DNA from: Planctomycetota bacterium
Lineage (GTDB): Bacteria > Planctomycetota > B15-G4
DNA: 64,000 nucleotides
Direction: 5' to 3'
NCBI GenBank assembly: GCA_020638905.1
Contig: JACKHP010000021.1
Span: forward strand, 13,116-77,115
Shown here: positions 1-8,890 of the stretch, one piece after another
Numbering within the stretch: position 1 is the stretch's first letter
Layout: every line of letters starts with the position of its first letter
Translations under genes and position numbers: made by a program
The notes under the pieces: generated by a model
Databases searched by the model: none
Seen by the model: the letters and a program-made list of their open reading frames with translations, nothing else
Told to the model about the DNA's origin: nothing

Positions 1-539
1 TCAAGGGCGGCGTGTCCTGGGGATCGCTGGGATCGGCGGTGGCCGTGCTCGGCGACGTGAACCTCGACGGCTCGGACGAGTGGGCCGCCAGCCAGCCGTT
101 CCCGAACGTGATCCAGACGGACGAGGTCGGCGCCGTCGAGATCTACGACGGCAAGGGACACACCGCCGGCTGGGCGACGATCGGCAGCGGACTCGCGGGC
201 ACGCACGGCGTGCCGCAGCTCCTGCCGAACCTCGACCCGCACCTGGGCGCCACGCTCCTGGTGCACCTCGACAACGCCGAGCAGGCCGCGACGACCGCCG
301 TCCTCTTCCTGGGACTGACCGAGGTCGCGCTGCCCTTCAAGGGCGGGACGCTGCACGTCGATCCGCTGCTGAGCGTCGCCTTCGCGCTGCCGGCGGCGGG
401 CGTCTCGCTCCCGTTCGGCGTGCCGCACGACGACACGCTCTCGGGCTTCCACCTGCTGCTGCAGGGCGCGCACGCCGACCCGGGCGCACCGCTGGGCGTG
501 GCGATCAGTCCCGCGCTCGATCTCGAGTTCGGCGCGTAG
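1..539 (+). CDS. C-terminal part of a secreted FG-GAP-type protein (5' partial)
   Basis: The frame is open from base 3 and stops at TAG 537-539, so the start lies outside the window. Near its visible beginning there is an FG-GAP/integrin-like calcium loop (LGDVNLDGSDEW), and a YDGKG motif follows. The last ~95 residues form a module with core LPFKGGTL that recurs at the C-termini of the proteins at 9554, 15218 and 21923. Such modules in planctomycetes follow secreted ectodomains, so an extracellular or cell-surface location is inferred; the signal peptide cannot be seen. No enzymatic motif is visible. It could be an FG-GAP repeat surface protein of any function. Confidence 0.75.
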   Translation, partial: KGGVSWGSLGSAVAVLGDVNLDGSDEWAASQPFPNVIQTDEVGAVEIYDGKGHTAGWATIGSGLAGTHGVPQLLPNLDPHLGATLLVHLDNAEQAATTAVLFLGLTEVALPFKGGTLHVDPLLSVAFALPAAGVSLPFGVPHDDTLSGFHLLLQGAHADPGAPLGVAISPALDLEFGA

Positions 540-722
540 CGTCCGGGGGACGGCGCGGGCCGCGCCGAGCGGGGAGGCACGCGGCGTCGACCGCACGGGC
601 ATCGGGGTTGCGAGAACTTCCGCGAATCGTCCCGCGCGCGGTTCAAGTCGCCCACACGCGACGACGACGGGGTGCAGTGCCGGCGGGACCGCTCCGCCGT
701 CCGTCCTCGACAGAGGCATCCC

Positions 723-1220
723 ATGCCCCTCGCTTCCCTCGACGAGCGATCCTCCGAGATCGCCCAGACGCCTCCGGGCAGCCGCACCCCGGAAAGTTCG
801 TCCCCACCCGACCAGTCCGCGCGCGCCGACGGCGCCGGGACGCCGCGGGTGCTGGCGAATCCGCGCGTGCTCGTCGTCGAGGACGACCCGACCTGCCGCC
901 GCAGCCTGGCGCGCAACCTCAAGCTCGCCGGCTACGAGGTGCTCGGCGCGCAGGACGGCGTCGAGGCCCTCGAGATCCTGCAGAACCACGGCGCCGACGT
1001 GGTCGTGACCGACCTGCTCATGCCCAACATGGACGGCGTCGACCTGATCCTGAACGTCGTGCTCGACCGGCCCGAGATCCCGATCATCGCGATCACCGGC
1101 ACGAACGCCGCCGACGGACGCATCCGCGCCGCGCGTCTCTTCGGCGCGCGCTCGGTGCTCGCCAAGCCGTTCGGCAGCAACGCGCTCGTCGAAGCCATCG
1201 CCGAGGCGCTCGAACGCTGA
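723..1220 (+). CDS. Response regulator, single receiver domain
   Basis: A 165-residue protein: about 45 Ser/Pro-rich residues, then one CheY-like receiver domain. Acidic pocket E53-D54-D55, phosphoacceptor D97 in VVTDLLMPNMDG, switch residue T125 in AITGT and conserved K148 in LAKPFG are all present. There is no output domain, so it probably acts by protein contact, like CheY or a phosphorelay receiver. ATG 723 is preferred over an upstream in-frame ATG at 672 because it follows a purine-rich GAGG stretch and leaves a shorter unstructured leader. No kinase is adjacent; the Ser/Thr kinase downstream lies on the other strand and need not be a partner. Confidence 0.85.
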   Translation: MPLASLDERSSEIAQTPPGSRTPESSSPPDQSARADGAGTPRVLANPRVLVVEDDPTCRRSLARNLKLAGYEVLGAQDGVEALEILQNHGADVVVTDLLMPNMDGVDLILNVVLDRPEIPIIAITGTNAADGRIRAARLFGARSVLAKPFGSNALVEAIAEALER

Positions 1221-1361
1221 GCCGATCGGCGTCCCGCGGATCGACGCCGTCCGAAGTCCCTCGCATCCTTCTCCGACTCCCCTGATTGCTGCGGTCGCGC
1301 ACTTACGCGCCCCCCACCCTTCCGTGCGCGACCGCGACGCCCCTCCCCTGGCGTCCTCCCG

Positions 1362-1400
1362 CGACGACCCCGGCCCGCCGAGTGCGGACCGGGGTCGTCG
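1362..1400 (+). terminator. GC-rich hairpin terminator downstream of the response regulator
   Basis: A perfect 12-bp inverted repeat (CGACGACCCCGG at 1362-1373 with its complement at 1389-1400) is extended after one mismatch by 4 bp (CCGC/GCGG) around the loop CGAGT. It is followed by TCTTCGG rather than a U tract. It lies in the 311-base gap (1221-1531) between the plus-strand regulator and the convergent kinase; I see nothing else in that gap. The same kind of hairpin and tail follows the gene ending at 43541. Confidence 0.55.
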
Positions 1401-1531
1401 TCTTCGGGGGCGCTTCGGAGAGGGACGCCCGGGACGTACACCGACTCTCTTCTGCCGCGCGCCACCCGTCGAAGCCGAACAGTTGCGCCCGTGCCCCGTG
1501 GCAATCCTGACGCTCGCTGCTCCGTGTCCCG

Positions 1532-4411
1532 TCAGTCGCCGAGCCAGCGCTCGAACCAGGCCAGCACCTCGCTGATCAGCATCTCGCGCGGCACGTAGTG
1601 GCCGCCCTCGGCGAGCACGTACTTCTTGCGTTCGGTCGGCGTGCCGAGCAGCTCGAAGAGCGGTTGCTGGCTGGTCTCGACCGGGAAGAAGTGGTCGTAG
1701 GCGCCGTTGAGCATGAGCACCGGCAGGGTCACCCGCGGCACGTAGTGGATCTGGTCGACCTCGGGCCGCGAGTGCTGGAACAGCATGCCCGCCACGTAGA
1801 GCGCGGCGACGTCGAAGCGCGGTTCGATGGCCAGCAGGATCGGACCCAGGGCGCCGCCCCAGCTCGTGCCCAGGTAGGCCAGCCGCGAGGCGTCGCACTC
1901 GGGGAGCTGCTCGAGCAGGTCGACGGCGCGTCGGACGTCCATGCCCCAGGCGATGACGTGGTCGCGGTAGAGCTGGCTCTCGTCGGGGTAGTCGGAGGCC
2001 AGCTCGGTGCCGCGCTCGTAGGTGCCCAGGTAGATCGGGTGCAGCACCGCGTAGCCCTGGCGCATGAGCCAGGCGAAGCGTGGACGCAGCAACCCGCTGC
2101 TGTCCTCGGCGTGGATGGCGTTGCTGCCCGGGAAGATGACCACGCAGGGAAACGGGCCCGTGCCGCGCTTGGGCAGGTAGAGCCAGGCCGAACCGCGCTC
2201 GTCGCCGTAGGGCAGCGTGTAGCTGACGCGCTCCGCGACGTAGTCGTCGTGCGCCTCGTCGCGCAGTTCGACCGTCGCGTCCAGGGGCAGCGGGTCGTAG
2301 TCGTAGAGGCCGCGGTAGACCGCGAAGACCTCGTCGGTGGCGGGCTGCTCGGCGCGGAAGTCGCGGAAGGGCGCGTCGAGCACGCCGGTGACGGCGGCGT
2401 CGGAGGGCTCCAGCGGCAACGCCGTGCGGAAGCCGTTGCTGGGCGAACGGTCCCACGGGTCCTGGGCGAAGAAGTCGTTGAACATGTAGGGCAGGTCGTC
2501 GAAGCCGCCGCCCAGGATCGCGCGCAAGCCGTCACTGGTGGCGTTCAGGCACCACTCGCGCACGTTGCCGGCAAGGTCGTGCAAGCCGAAGGCGCTGATG
2601 GCCTCGCGGCTGCCCACCTCGACGGTGCCCTGACCGTCGAAGTTGCTGGGCGGCACGACCATCGCCGAGAGGCGCGTCTCGGCGGCGCGGTTCCAGTGGT
2701 GCACCGTGGGCAGCGAGCGGCCGCTCCAGGCGCAGTACGCCGCGGCCTCGTACCAGGAGACGCCGCTGACCGGGTGGTTGGCCTGGCCCTCGGCGTGATC
2801 GCCGGCGACCCAGGTGGCGGGACCCGGCCGGCCCGTGGCGTCGACGAACTGCGCCATGGCCTCGGCGAAGTCCAGCTCGCGTCCGGCCTGCACGAAGGGC
2901 TCGGTCCAGTAGGAGGAATCGTCGTAGCCGCCGGCCTCGATGAAGCGCGCGTACTCGGCGTTGGTGACCTCGTGCACCTGCATCAGGGCGTTGCCCAGCT
3001 CGACCTCCGCGAGGTGGTCGAGACCCGGGATGTTGAGCACCACGCGACCACCGGGCACCAGCAGCATGCCGGACTGGCCCTCGCCCTCGGGCGCCAGGCG
3101 CGTGGTCTGCCCGCGCAAGTAGTACCAGTGGCTCGCGATCTCGGTGGGCTGGTAGCCCTCGAGCTCGAAGCGCAGGCGATGGAAGCCGTGGGGCAGCCGC
3201 AGCTCGAGCGGCGTGTCGCCCAGCACGATCCATTCGGCGTCCGGGTCGGACAGCGGCCGCCGGGAAACTCGCGCGCCGGGCGGGTCGCTGAGCAGCTCGG
3301 TGGTGCCGGAGAAGGTGTCCCAGAGCTGGGCCAGTTGTGCGTGCTCGGGATCGATGGCCTCGATCTCGTGCGCCAGGTCCATGGCGCGCTCCCAGTCCTC
3401 GGCCTCGCTGGCGGCCTGCAGCTCGGGCAGGCCCTGCTCGTCGATCCAGGCGCGCCGCGCGCGATCGCGCAGCACGAAGCCCAGCGCCACGCCCAGCACC
3501 ACGACCAGCGCGGCGGCGATCCAGGTCCAGCGTCGGGCTCCGCGGGCCGCCTCGACCCGGGCGCTGCCGGTGCGCAGCTGGCGCAGCAGCGCGTCGAGCT
3601 GGGCGGCCACCGCGTTGCCGTCGGCGGGGCGCTGGCCGGGCTGCTTGGCCAGACACCTGGCGACGAGCTCGTCGAGGGCCGGGGGCGTGTCCGCTCGCAG
3701 CGCGGCCAACCTGGGTGGCGCGTCCTCGCGATGACGCGCGAGCAGCTCCTGCGCGGAGCGCCCCTGGAACGGCGGCCGGCCGCTGAGCATCTCGAACAGC
3801 ACGCAGCCCAACGAGTAGACGTCGCTGCGGGTGTCCGTGGCCTGGCCGCCGGCCTGCTCGGGGCTCATGGTCAGCGGCGTGCCCAGGGCGTCACCGACCT
3901 GGGTCAAGGCGACGTCCTCGGGCGCGGCGCTGCGCGCCAGGCCGAAGTCGGCCAGCATGGGCTCGCCGTCGGCCATGAGCACGTTGCCGGTCTTGACGTC
4001 GCGGTGGATCACGCCGTGCGCGTGGGCGTGGCCCAGGGCCTGGGCGAGGGCGCGGCCGATGCGCAGGGACTCCTCGACGGACAGCGGTCCGCTCTGCGCG
4101 AGGAGCTCGGCCAGGGTCGGGCCCTCGACGAAGGGCATCACCGAGTAGAGCAGACCGTCGGCCTCGCCCGAGTCGTGCAGCGGGAGCACGTGCGGGTGGC
4201 TCAGTCCGGCGGCCAGGCGCACCTCGCGCAGGAAGCGCTCGCTGCCGAGGCGAGCGGCCAGCTCGGGCTTGAGCACCTTGACCGCCACCTGCCGGCCATG
4301 CCGCGGGTCGTCGGCCAGGAAGACCTCGGCCATGCCGCCTTCGCCGAGCAGGCGCTTGAGTTCGTAGCGACCGGTGAGCGCAGCGCGCGCCCGGTCGAGG
4401 ACACCTGTCAC
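1532..4411 (-). CDS. Ser/Thr protein kinase fused to PEGA, SUMF1/FGE and alpha/beta-hydrolase domains
   Basis: A 959-residue membrane protein. The N-terminal kinase (about 15-275) is complete: glycine loop 23-28, K45, E63, HRD 136-138, N143, DFG 155-157. One membrane segment lies at about 295-313. A PEGA-like domain (about 375-435) follows, then a formylglycine-enzyme-like SUMF1 domain (about 445-665: VTNAEYARF, HPVSGVSWYEAAAYCAWSGR, GNVREW, GGGFDD, NGFRTA). Residues 690-959 form a hydrolase with nucleophile elbow GTSWGG (Ser about 849), Asp in NGAYDHFF (about 905) and His in GGHYVP (about 937). Presumably the kinase is cytoplasmic and the rest periplasmic or outside. The SUMF1 domain may be a binding rather than a catalytic module. 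Kinase and hydrolase motifs look functional; substrates are unknown. Confidence 0.9.
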   Translation of the reverse strand: MTGVLDRARAALTGRYELKRLLGEGGMAEVFLADDPRHGRQVAVKVLKPELAARLGSERFLREVRLAAGLSHPHVLPLHDSGEADGLLYSVMPFVEGPTLAELLAQSGPLSVEESLRIGRALAQALGHAHAHGVIHRDVKTGNVLMADGEPMLADFGLARSAAPEDVALTQVGDALGTPLTMSPEQAGGQATDTRSDVYSLGCVLFEMLSGRPPFQGRSAQELLARHREDAPPRLAALRADTPPALDELVARCLAKQPGQRPADGNAVAAQLDALLRQLRTGSARVEAARGARRWTWIAAALVVVLGVALGFVLRDRARRAWIDEQGLPELQAASEAEDWERAMDLAHEIEAIDPEHAQLAQLWDTFSGTTELLSDPPGARVSRRPLSDPDAEWIVLGDTPLELRLPHGFHRLRFELEGYQPTEIASHWYYLRGQTTRLAPEGEGQSGMLLVPGGRVVLNIPGLDHLAEVELGNALMQVHEVTNAEYARFIEAGGYDDSSYWTEPFVQAGRELDFAEAMAQFVDATGRPGPATWVAGDHAEGQANHPVSGVSWYEAAAYCAWSGRSLPTVHHWNRAAETRLSAMVVPPSNFDGQGTVEVGSREAISAFGLHDLAGNVREWCLNATSDGLRAILGGGFDDLPYMFNDFFAQDPWDRSPSNGFRTALPLEPSDAAVTGVLDAPFRDFRAEQPATDEVFAVYRGLYDYDPLPLDATVELRDEAHDDYVAERVSYTLPYGDERGSAWLYLPKRGTGPFPCVVIFPGSNAIHAEDSSGLLRPRFAWLMRQGYAVLHPIYLGTYERGTELASDYPDESQLYRDHVIAWGMDVRRAVDLLEQLPECDASRLAYLGTSWGGALGPILLAIEPRFDVAALYVAGMLFQHSRPEVDQIHYVPRVTLPVLMLNGAYDHFFPVETSQQPLFELLGTPTERKKYVLAEGGHYVPREMLISEVLAWFERWLGD

Positions 4412-4507
4412 GGCGGTGCTCCGCGGATCGGGCGTGCATGGTAGCAGGCCGGGAGCCGCGCCCGTCGCGGGGGGGCAGGCCGCCCCGGACGGCGGCGTCG
4501 GCTCGGC

Positions 4508-5401
4508 TCAGAGCGCCCCGGCCAGCAACCCCGCCACGCGCTCCACCTTCTCGTCGTCGGCCGGCATCTCCTCGAACGGCAGGAACTCGCGCACGAGGAG
4601 ATCGCGGCGCAGCTCGAGACACAGCGTGCGGCCCCGATGACGCTCGGCGAGGAGCGTCCCGAGCGTGCCGGGGTGCAGCGCGTAGGTGCCGGCGATCGCG
4701 ACGTCGTAGCCGGCGGACGAAAAGCGCGCGGACACGCGCTCGACGAGTTCGGGCGCGGCGAGGCGCGTCCCGTCGGGCGTGTCGGCAATCAGGTCGACGG
4801 ACGCGCGCAGCGGCCAGGTGGCGAGGCGATCGGGAGCGTACGCCGCGCGCAGGTGGTCGACGATGCGCTCGTCGACGGGGACGTCCACCGAGCGCGGTGC
4901 GTACGAGTGGACCATGACCACCCGTCCCCCGTCGGCGCAGACGCGGGCGCAGGCGTCCTCGACGAGTTGCTGGTACGCGCGGTGGCGCGCGAGGAGCAGC
5001 GCGAGGTCGTCCGGGTCGCGCACCCAGGCGTGCACGCCGGGCGTCATCCCGCCCGCACCGGACGCGCCGGCGCGCGCGTCGGCGTCGATCAGCCGGTTGC
5101 AGTCGACGAAGGTGCGCGGGACGAGGCAGCGGACGAGCGCCACGCAGCGCCGGCTGTCGGCCTGCACCACCAGTTCGGCCGTGCGCCGCGCGACGTCGGG
5201 CGCTCCGACGTCGGTGTTCACGAAGAAGAACGCGCGCAGGTCGTCGGGAAAGGGACCGCGCAGCGCCTCCGCGAGGCGGTCGTAGTCGGACGCGCGCGTC
5301 GCGCCGTGCGCCACCTCGAGCAGCAGGTCGGGACGCGCGTCCGCGCCGGCGCGCGCACCGCGCAGGAGGGTCACGTCGCAGACGTCGGGGATCGAGCGCA
5401 T
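4508..5401 (-). CDS. N-formylglutamate amidohydrolase-like protein
   Basis: A 297-residue protein without a signal peptide. It resembles the N-formylglutamate amidohydrolase/zinc peptidase-like family: LLLEVAHGAT near the N-terminus (a likely metal-binding His), RTFVDCNRLID matching the family VDLNR motif, VVMVHSYAPRS (second His) and LCLELRRDLLV, the ELRRD-type motif of the family. The family hydrolyses N-formyl-L-glutamate in histidine degradation, but no hut genes are nearby, so another acylamino-acid or peptide substrate is possible. The start at 5401 is the first ATG after the hexamer array and gives a normal family length. It is transcribed away from that array. Confidence 0.65.
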   Translation of the reverse strand: MRSIPDVCDVTLLRGARAGADARPDLLLEVAHGATRASDYDRLAEALRGPFPDDLRAFFFVNTDVGAPDVARRTAELVVQADSRRCVALVRCLVPRTFVDCNRLIDADARAGASGAGGMTPGVHAWVRDPDDLALLLARHRAYQQLVEDACARVCADGGRVVMVHSYAPRSVDVPVDERIVDHLRAAYAPDRLATWPLRASVDLIADTPDGTRLAAPELVERVSARFSSAGYDVAIAGTYALHPGTLGTLLAERHRGRTLCLELRRDLLVREFLPFEEMPADDEKVERVAGLLAGAL

Positions 5402-5534
5402 GGGACGCGGCAGACTACCAGAACGCGCGCGGCCCGGCGCCGCGAGGCGCGCTCCGGAACGCCGGCCGCAATCACCGCGAGACCGATCGCCGAGCGGCCG
5501 CGCCGCGCCAGATGTGGCTCGCCGAGCCCCCATC

Positions 5535-5598
5535 GAAGCCGAAGCCGAAGCCGAAGCCGAAGCCGAAGCCGAAGCCGAAGCCGAAGCCGAAGCCGAAG
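5535..5598. repeat. GAAGCC hexanucleotide tandem array
   Basis: Ten and two-thirds uninterrupted copies of GAAGCC (64 bases) lie in the gap between the start of the amidohydrolase-like gene (5401) and the SppA terminator (5619). The copies are identical, which suggests recent expansion by slippage. It is non-coding in the gene model used here, although a plus-strand frame through it would read as Glu-Ala repeats. Similar hexamer tracts occur at 24051-24144 and, degenerate, at 15083-15114. Confidence 0.95.
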
Positions 5599-5618
5599 AG
5601 GCTAGCTCCCCACCGACG

Positions 5619-5646
5619 GATCGCCGCGGCCGACGCCGCGGCGATC
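5619..5646 (-). terminator. Terminator hairpin of sppA
   Basis: A perfect 12-bp inverted repeat (GATCGCCGCGGC at 5619-5630 and its complement at 5635-5646) with a 4-base loop, 11 bases beyond the sppA stop codon on the minus strand. There is no U tract; termination by hairpin plus Rho or another factor is inferred. Confidence 0.6.
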
Positions 5647-5657
5647 ACCGTGGTGCT

Positions 5658-7478
5658 CTAGCGCACCACGAAGTCGAACGGCAGGATCGCCTGCACGCGC
5701 TCCGGATCGAGTGCCGCGCGCGGCTCGAGCAGCTCGCGCATCGTGACCACCGCGTTGCCGAAGCCGAGCTCGGTGAGCATCGCCTCGAGCGGCGTGGTCT
5801 GCGCGGCCATCGCCATGCCGCCCATGGTCTCCTGGATCTGCTCGAGGAAGTTGGGTGCCTCGGGCAGTTCGCGCAGGGGCGCGGCGGCGGGCAGCTTGGC
5901 CATCACGCGCGCCAGATCGAGAGCGTCCTGCAGGCCACCGATCGAGTCGACGAGGCCCACCGCCTCGGCCTGGCGGCCGGTCCAGACGCGGCCCTGGGCG
6001 AGTTCGCGCACGCGGTCTTGGGTCAGGCCGCGGCCGGTCGAGACCTTCTCGATGAACTCGTCGTAGGTCTCCTGCATGAAGCGCGTCATCGTCTCGCGCA
6101 GCACCGGCGTGGGACCGTTCTTGAGCAGGCTGAGCTGGTCGCCGTGCGGGCCGCGCGCCACGACCTCGACGTTGACGCCGAGGTTCGCGAGCGCCTCGTG
6201 CACGTCGGGCAGCATCGAGACCACGCCGATCGAGCCGGTCAACGTCGACGGCTGGGCGACGATGGTGTTGCAGCCCATCGAGATCCAGTAGCCGCCCGAG
6301 GCGGCCACCGAGCCCATCGACGAGATGACCGGCTTCTTGAGCTTCACCTTCTCGATCGCGCGCCAGATCATGTCGCTCGCCATGGCGCTGCCGCCGGGGC
6401 TGTTCACGCGCAGCACGACGGCCTTGCAGTTGTCGTCGGCCTCGACGGTCTGCAGTGCCTTGACGATGGTCTCGCTGCCCATCGACGAGACGTTGCCCTG
6501 GTAGTCGCTCTGGCTCTTGCCCGAGACGATCGTGCCGCTGCAGTAGACGACGCCCACGTAGGGCTCCTGCGGCACCACGTCCTTGGGCGGGTTCACCAGC
6601 TCCTGCATGACCAGGAACAGGCCGAGCGGACTCTCGAGGGCCTTCTGGATGTCGTCGTCGGAGACGTCGCCGTAGTCCTTCACGAGTTCGTAGTCGCCGC
6701 CGACGAGCGTCCTCAACTGGTCGTCGAACTCGTCCTCGTACGCGGCGGCGTCGATCAGGCCGGCCGCGGCGGCGTCCTTCGGGTCGACGAAGATCTGCCC
6801 GAACAGCGCCTCGACCGCATCGGTCGTGAGGTTCCGGTTCTCGGCGATGATCGAGAGCATCTGGCCGTAGTACTCGTCGAGGATGTCGCCGATGCTGACT
6901 GCCTGTCCCTCGCTCATGTGCTCGTGCGCGAAGTTCTCGTAGGCGGTCTTGAAGTCGCCCACGTGCAGCACCTCGACGTGCACGTCGAGCTTGTCGAGCA
7001 GGGTCTTGTAGTACATGAGCTCGGCCGCGATGCCCTCGAGGGCGATCATGCCCGACGGCGGCACCACGAGGTGGTCGGCCACGGTGGCGAGCAGCGCCGT
7101 GCTGCGATCGAGCGTCTCGGTGTAGCAGACGATCGGCTTGCCGGCCGCCGAGACGGCGTCGAGCTCGGCCAGCAGGTCGAGCGTCTTGGCCAGGCCGGGC
7201 GAGCTCTTGACCTCGAGCTTGACGGCCTTGACCGAGTCGTCGTGCGCGATGGCGCGGATGCGCTCGAGCTCGAGCCGGAAGTTGCGCGACGTCTTGCCGA
7301 ACGGCTGACGCGGCTTGGGATCTTCGGCGCCGGGTCCGTCGATCACGAGTTCGACGACCTTCGGCTTGGCCGCGTCGGACGCCTTGACGGCGCCCTCGGT
7401 GTCGCCCGCGCACGCGGGCCGAGAGGTCAGCAGTCCGACGGCCAGCACGGCCGCCACGCGGAGGAGCATCGGGCGCAT
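5658..7478 (-). CDS. sppA: Signal peptide peptidase SppA, 67-kDa type
   Basis: A 606-residue serine protease that degrades cleaved signal peptides at the cytoplasmic membrane. It has two tandem crotonase-like halves, as in the long E. coli-type SppA. The general-base Lys is K177 in GDFKTAY and the nucleophile S394 lies in SVAASGGYWIS, which matches the E. coli K209/S409 arrangement. VLRVNSPGGS forms the usual glycine-rich oxyanion region. The first 24 residues are a hydrophobic signal ending ACA-G, so unlike the anchored E. coli enzyme it may be released into the periplasm. Downstream is a perfect hairpin (5619-5646). The beta-propeller lipoprotein gene lies upstream on the same strand after a 214-base gap that contains two hairpins. 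Confidence 0.93.
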   Translation of the reverse strand: MRPMLLRVAAVLAVGLLTSRPACAGDTEGAVKASDAAKPKVVELVIDGPGAEDPKPRQPFGKTSRNFRLELERIRAIAHDDSVKAVKLEVKSSPGLAKTLDLLAELDAVSAAGKPIVCYTETLDRSTALLATVADHLVVPPSGMIALEGIAAELMYYKTLLDKLDVHVEVLHVGDFKTAYENFAHEHMSEGQAVSIGDILDEYYGQMLSIIAENRNLTTDAVEALFGQIFVDPKDAAAAGLIDAAAYEDEFDDQLRTLVGGDYELVKDYGDVSDDDIQKALESPLGLFLVMQELVNPPKDVVPQEPYVGVVYCSGTIVSGKSQSDYQGNVSSMGSETIVKALQTVEADDNCKAVVLRVNSPGGSAMASDMIWRAIEKVKLKKPVISSMGSVAASGGYWISMGCNTIVAQPSTLTGSIGVVSMLPDVHEALANLGVNVEVVARGPHGDQLSLLKNGPTPVLRETMTRFMQETYDEFIEKVSTGRGLTQDRVRELAQGRVWTGRQAEAVGLVDSIGGLQDALDLARVMAKLPAAAPLRELPEAPNFLEQIQETMGGMAMAAQTTPLEAMLTELGFGNAVVTMRELLEPRAALDPERVQAILPFDFVVR

Positions 7479-7667
7479 GGATCACATCTCGCTTCGGGGG
7501 ACGGGACGAGCTGCGTCTGCCGCGCGCGTGGTCCCTGGGGCCGGTGGACGGCGCGCCCTGCCGAGCGCGCTCCGTCGTGTCCCATCATGCGCCTCGGACG
7601 CTCGCGGCGCACCGCCCGGCGGGCGTCGATTCGGTGGCGTCCCCACGTCATGTGGGGTGGACGACCA

Positions 7668-7692
7668 GGGTCCGCGCGGACGTGCGCGGCCC
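7668..7692 (-). terminator. Terminator hairpin after the beta-propeller lipoprotein gene
   Basis: GGG-t-CCGCGC pairs with GCGCGG-CCC around the loop GGACGT, a 9-bp stem with one bulged T, directly against the stop codon of the gene ending at 7693. A second small hairpin, CCCCAC-GTCAT-GTGGGG, sits at 7641-7657. Together they separate this gene from sppA, whose promoter must lie in the remaining ~160 bases. Confidence 0.5.
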
Positions 7693-8853
7693 TCAGCGCG
7701 CCTCGAACACGAGCACGCGCGCGGACTCGCCACCCAGGCGCGGCGCGGCCACGAAGAGCCGGTCCCACTCGGGGACGAACAGCCCCGTGCGCGCTCCGGA
7801 CGCCGAGCGCACGCGCCCGGTGCGCGCCGGGACGCCGGCGTCGAGCGGCGCGAAGACGTCGACGAAGCCCTCTCCGCCCACGGCGTAGAGCCGCGAGCGC
7901 GCCTCGTCGAGGAACAGGTCGTCGACGTCCCCCACCGCGTCGAGCGTGGCGACGACGTCGCCCGAGCCGGCGTCGAGCAGCGCGAGGCTGGCCGGACGGC
8001 GCAACCCGACGTACAGCCGCCCGCGCCCCTCGTCGAGCGCCATGGGGAAGTTCGAGCTGCCGGCGCCCGGCGTCCAGGAGGCGCGCACCGAGAGCGTGGC
8101 CTGGCCGACGGCCGCGATCGCGTGCGCGCCGGGCACGTTCACGAACAGGCGTCCGCCCTCGCGCTCGAGCTGCAGCGACTCGGGATGCGCCGGCAGCGCG
8201 CAGCGTCCGACCTCGCGGCGCGCGGCCACGTCGATCGCGACCACCGCGCCGTCGCCGCAGCCGGCGAACAGGCGCGTCCCGTCGGACGTCGCGCGCAGGT
8301 TGTCGGCGTCGGAACCCAGCTCGACGCGCGCGACCTCGGTCAGCGGGTCGCCGCCGAACGCGACGCACGTCCCCCGCCCGCCGGAGGTGACCCACAGCTC
8401 GCCGCGCGTCGGCAGCCAGACGATGCCCTGGGGCTCGTCGACGCCGCGCAGCGTCTGCAGCACGACGCGTCCGTCGACGGACAGCACCTCGACCGTGTCG
8501 TTGCCGAGCGCGGCGACGAACAGGCGACGTCCCGCGAGGTCGACGGCGAGGTGGTCGATGCGTCCGGAGACGTCGGGCAGCGCGATCGGCTCGAGCGCGC
8601 GCAACGCGGCGGAGCTCGCGGCGGAGTCCGGAGCGGTCGCCGATCCGGACGCCGCCGCGGTCTGCGCCTCACCGGCGCTCGCCGATCCGTTCGTCGCGCC
8701 GCCGCTCGTGTCCGCCTCGCCGCCGGCGTCTCCCGCGGAGTGCGTCGCGGACGCCTCGCGCGTCTCTCCCTGGCACCCGACGACGCACGCCAGGCCCAGC
8801 AACAGCGCCGCGACGCGGGACGACGGCCCACCTGCGATCTTCGTGCCGATCAT
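7693..8853 (-). CDS. Lipoprotein with YVTN/YncE-like beta-propeller
   Basis: A 386-residue protein starting with a lipoprotein signal (hydrophobic run, then LACVVGC; Cys about 27). About 60 residues of Ala/Ser/Gly-rich linker follow. The rest repeats a blade pattern of the type VDLAGRRLFVAALGNDTVEVL, TSDGTRLFAGCGDGAVVAID, DEGRGRLYVGLRRPASLALLD, as in YncE/surface-antigen YVTN propellers. The start at 8853 is chosen because it places the signal at the N-terminus; the longer frame upstream is Arg-rich and unconvincing. The role is unknown; such propellers bind proteins, DNA or sugars in the envelope. A terminator hairpin follows immediately. Confidence 0.8.
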   Translation of the reverse strand: MIGTKIAGGPSSRVAALLLGLACVVGCQGETREASATHSAGDAGGEADTSGGATNGSASAGEAQTAAASGSATAPDSAASSAALRALEPIALPDVSGRIDHLAVDLAGRRLFVAALGNDTVEVLSVDGRVVLQTLRGVDEPQGIVWLPTRGELWVTSGGRGTCVAFGGDPLTEVARVELGSDADNLRATSDGTRLFAGCGDGAVVAIDVAARREVGRCALPAHPESLQLEREGGRLFVNVPGAHAIAAVGQATLSVRASWTPGAGSSNFPMALDEGRGRLYVGLRRPASLALLDAGSGDVVATLDAVGDVDDLFLDEARSRLYAVGGEGFVDVFAPLDAGVPARTGRVRSASGARTGLFVPEWDRLFVAAPRLGGESARVLVFEAR

Positions 8854-8890
8854 CGCGGCAGCATACCGCGCGCGAGTCGCGCGCCGCACC

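Noticed and set aside
5400..8390. A 996-codon frame containing a Glu-Ala repeat
   Set aside because: It is antisense to sppA and the propeller lipoprotein gene; the EA run is just the hexamer array read in frame.
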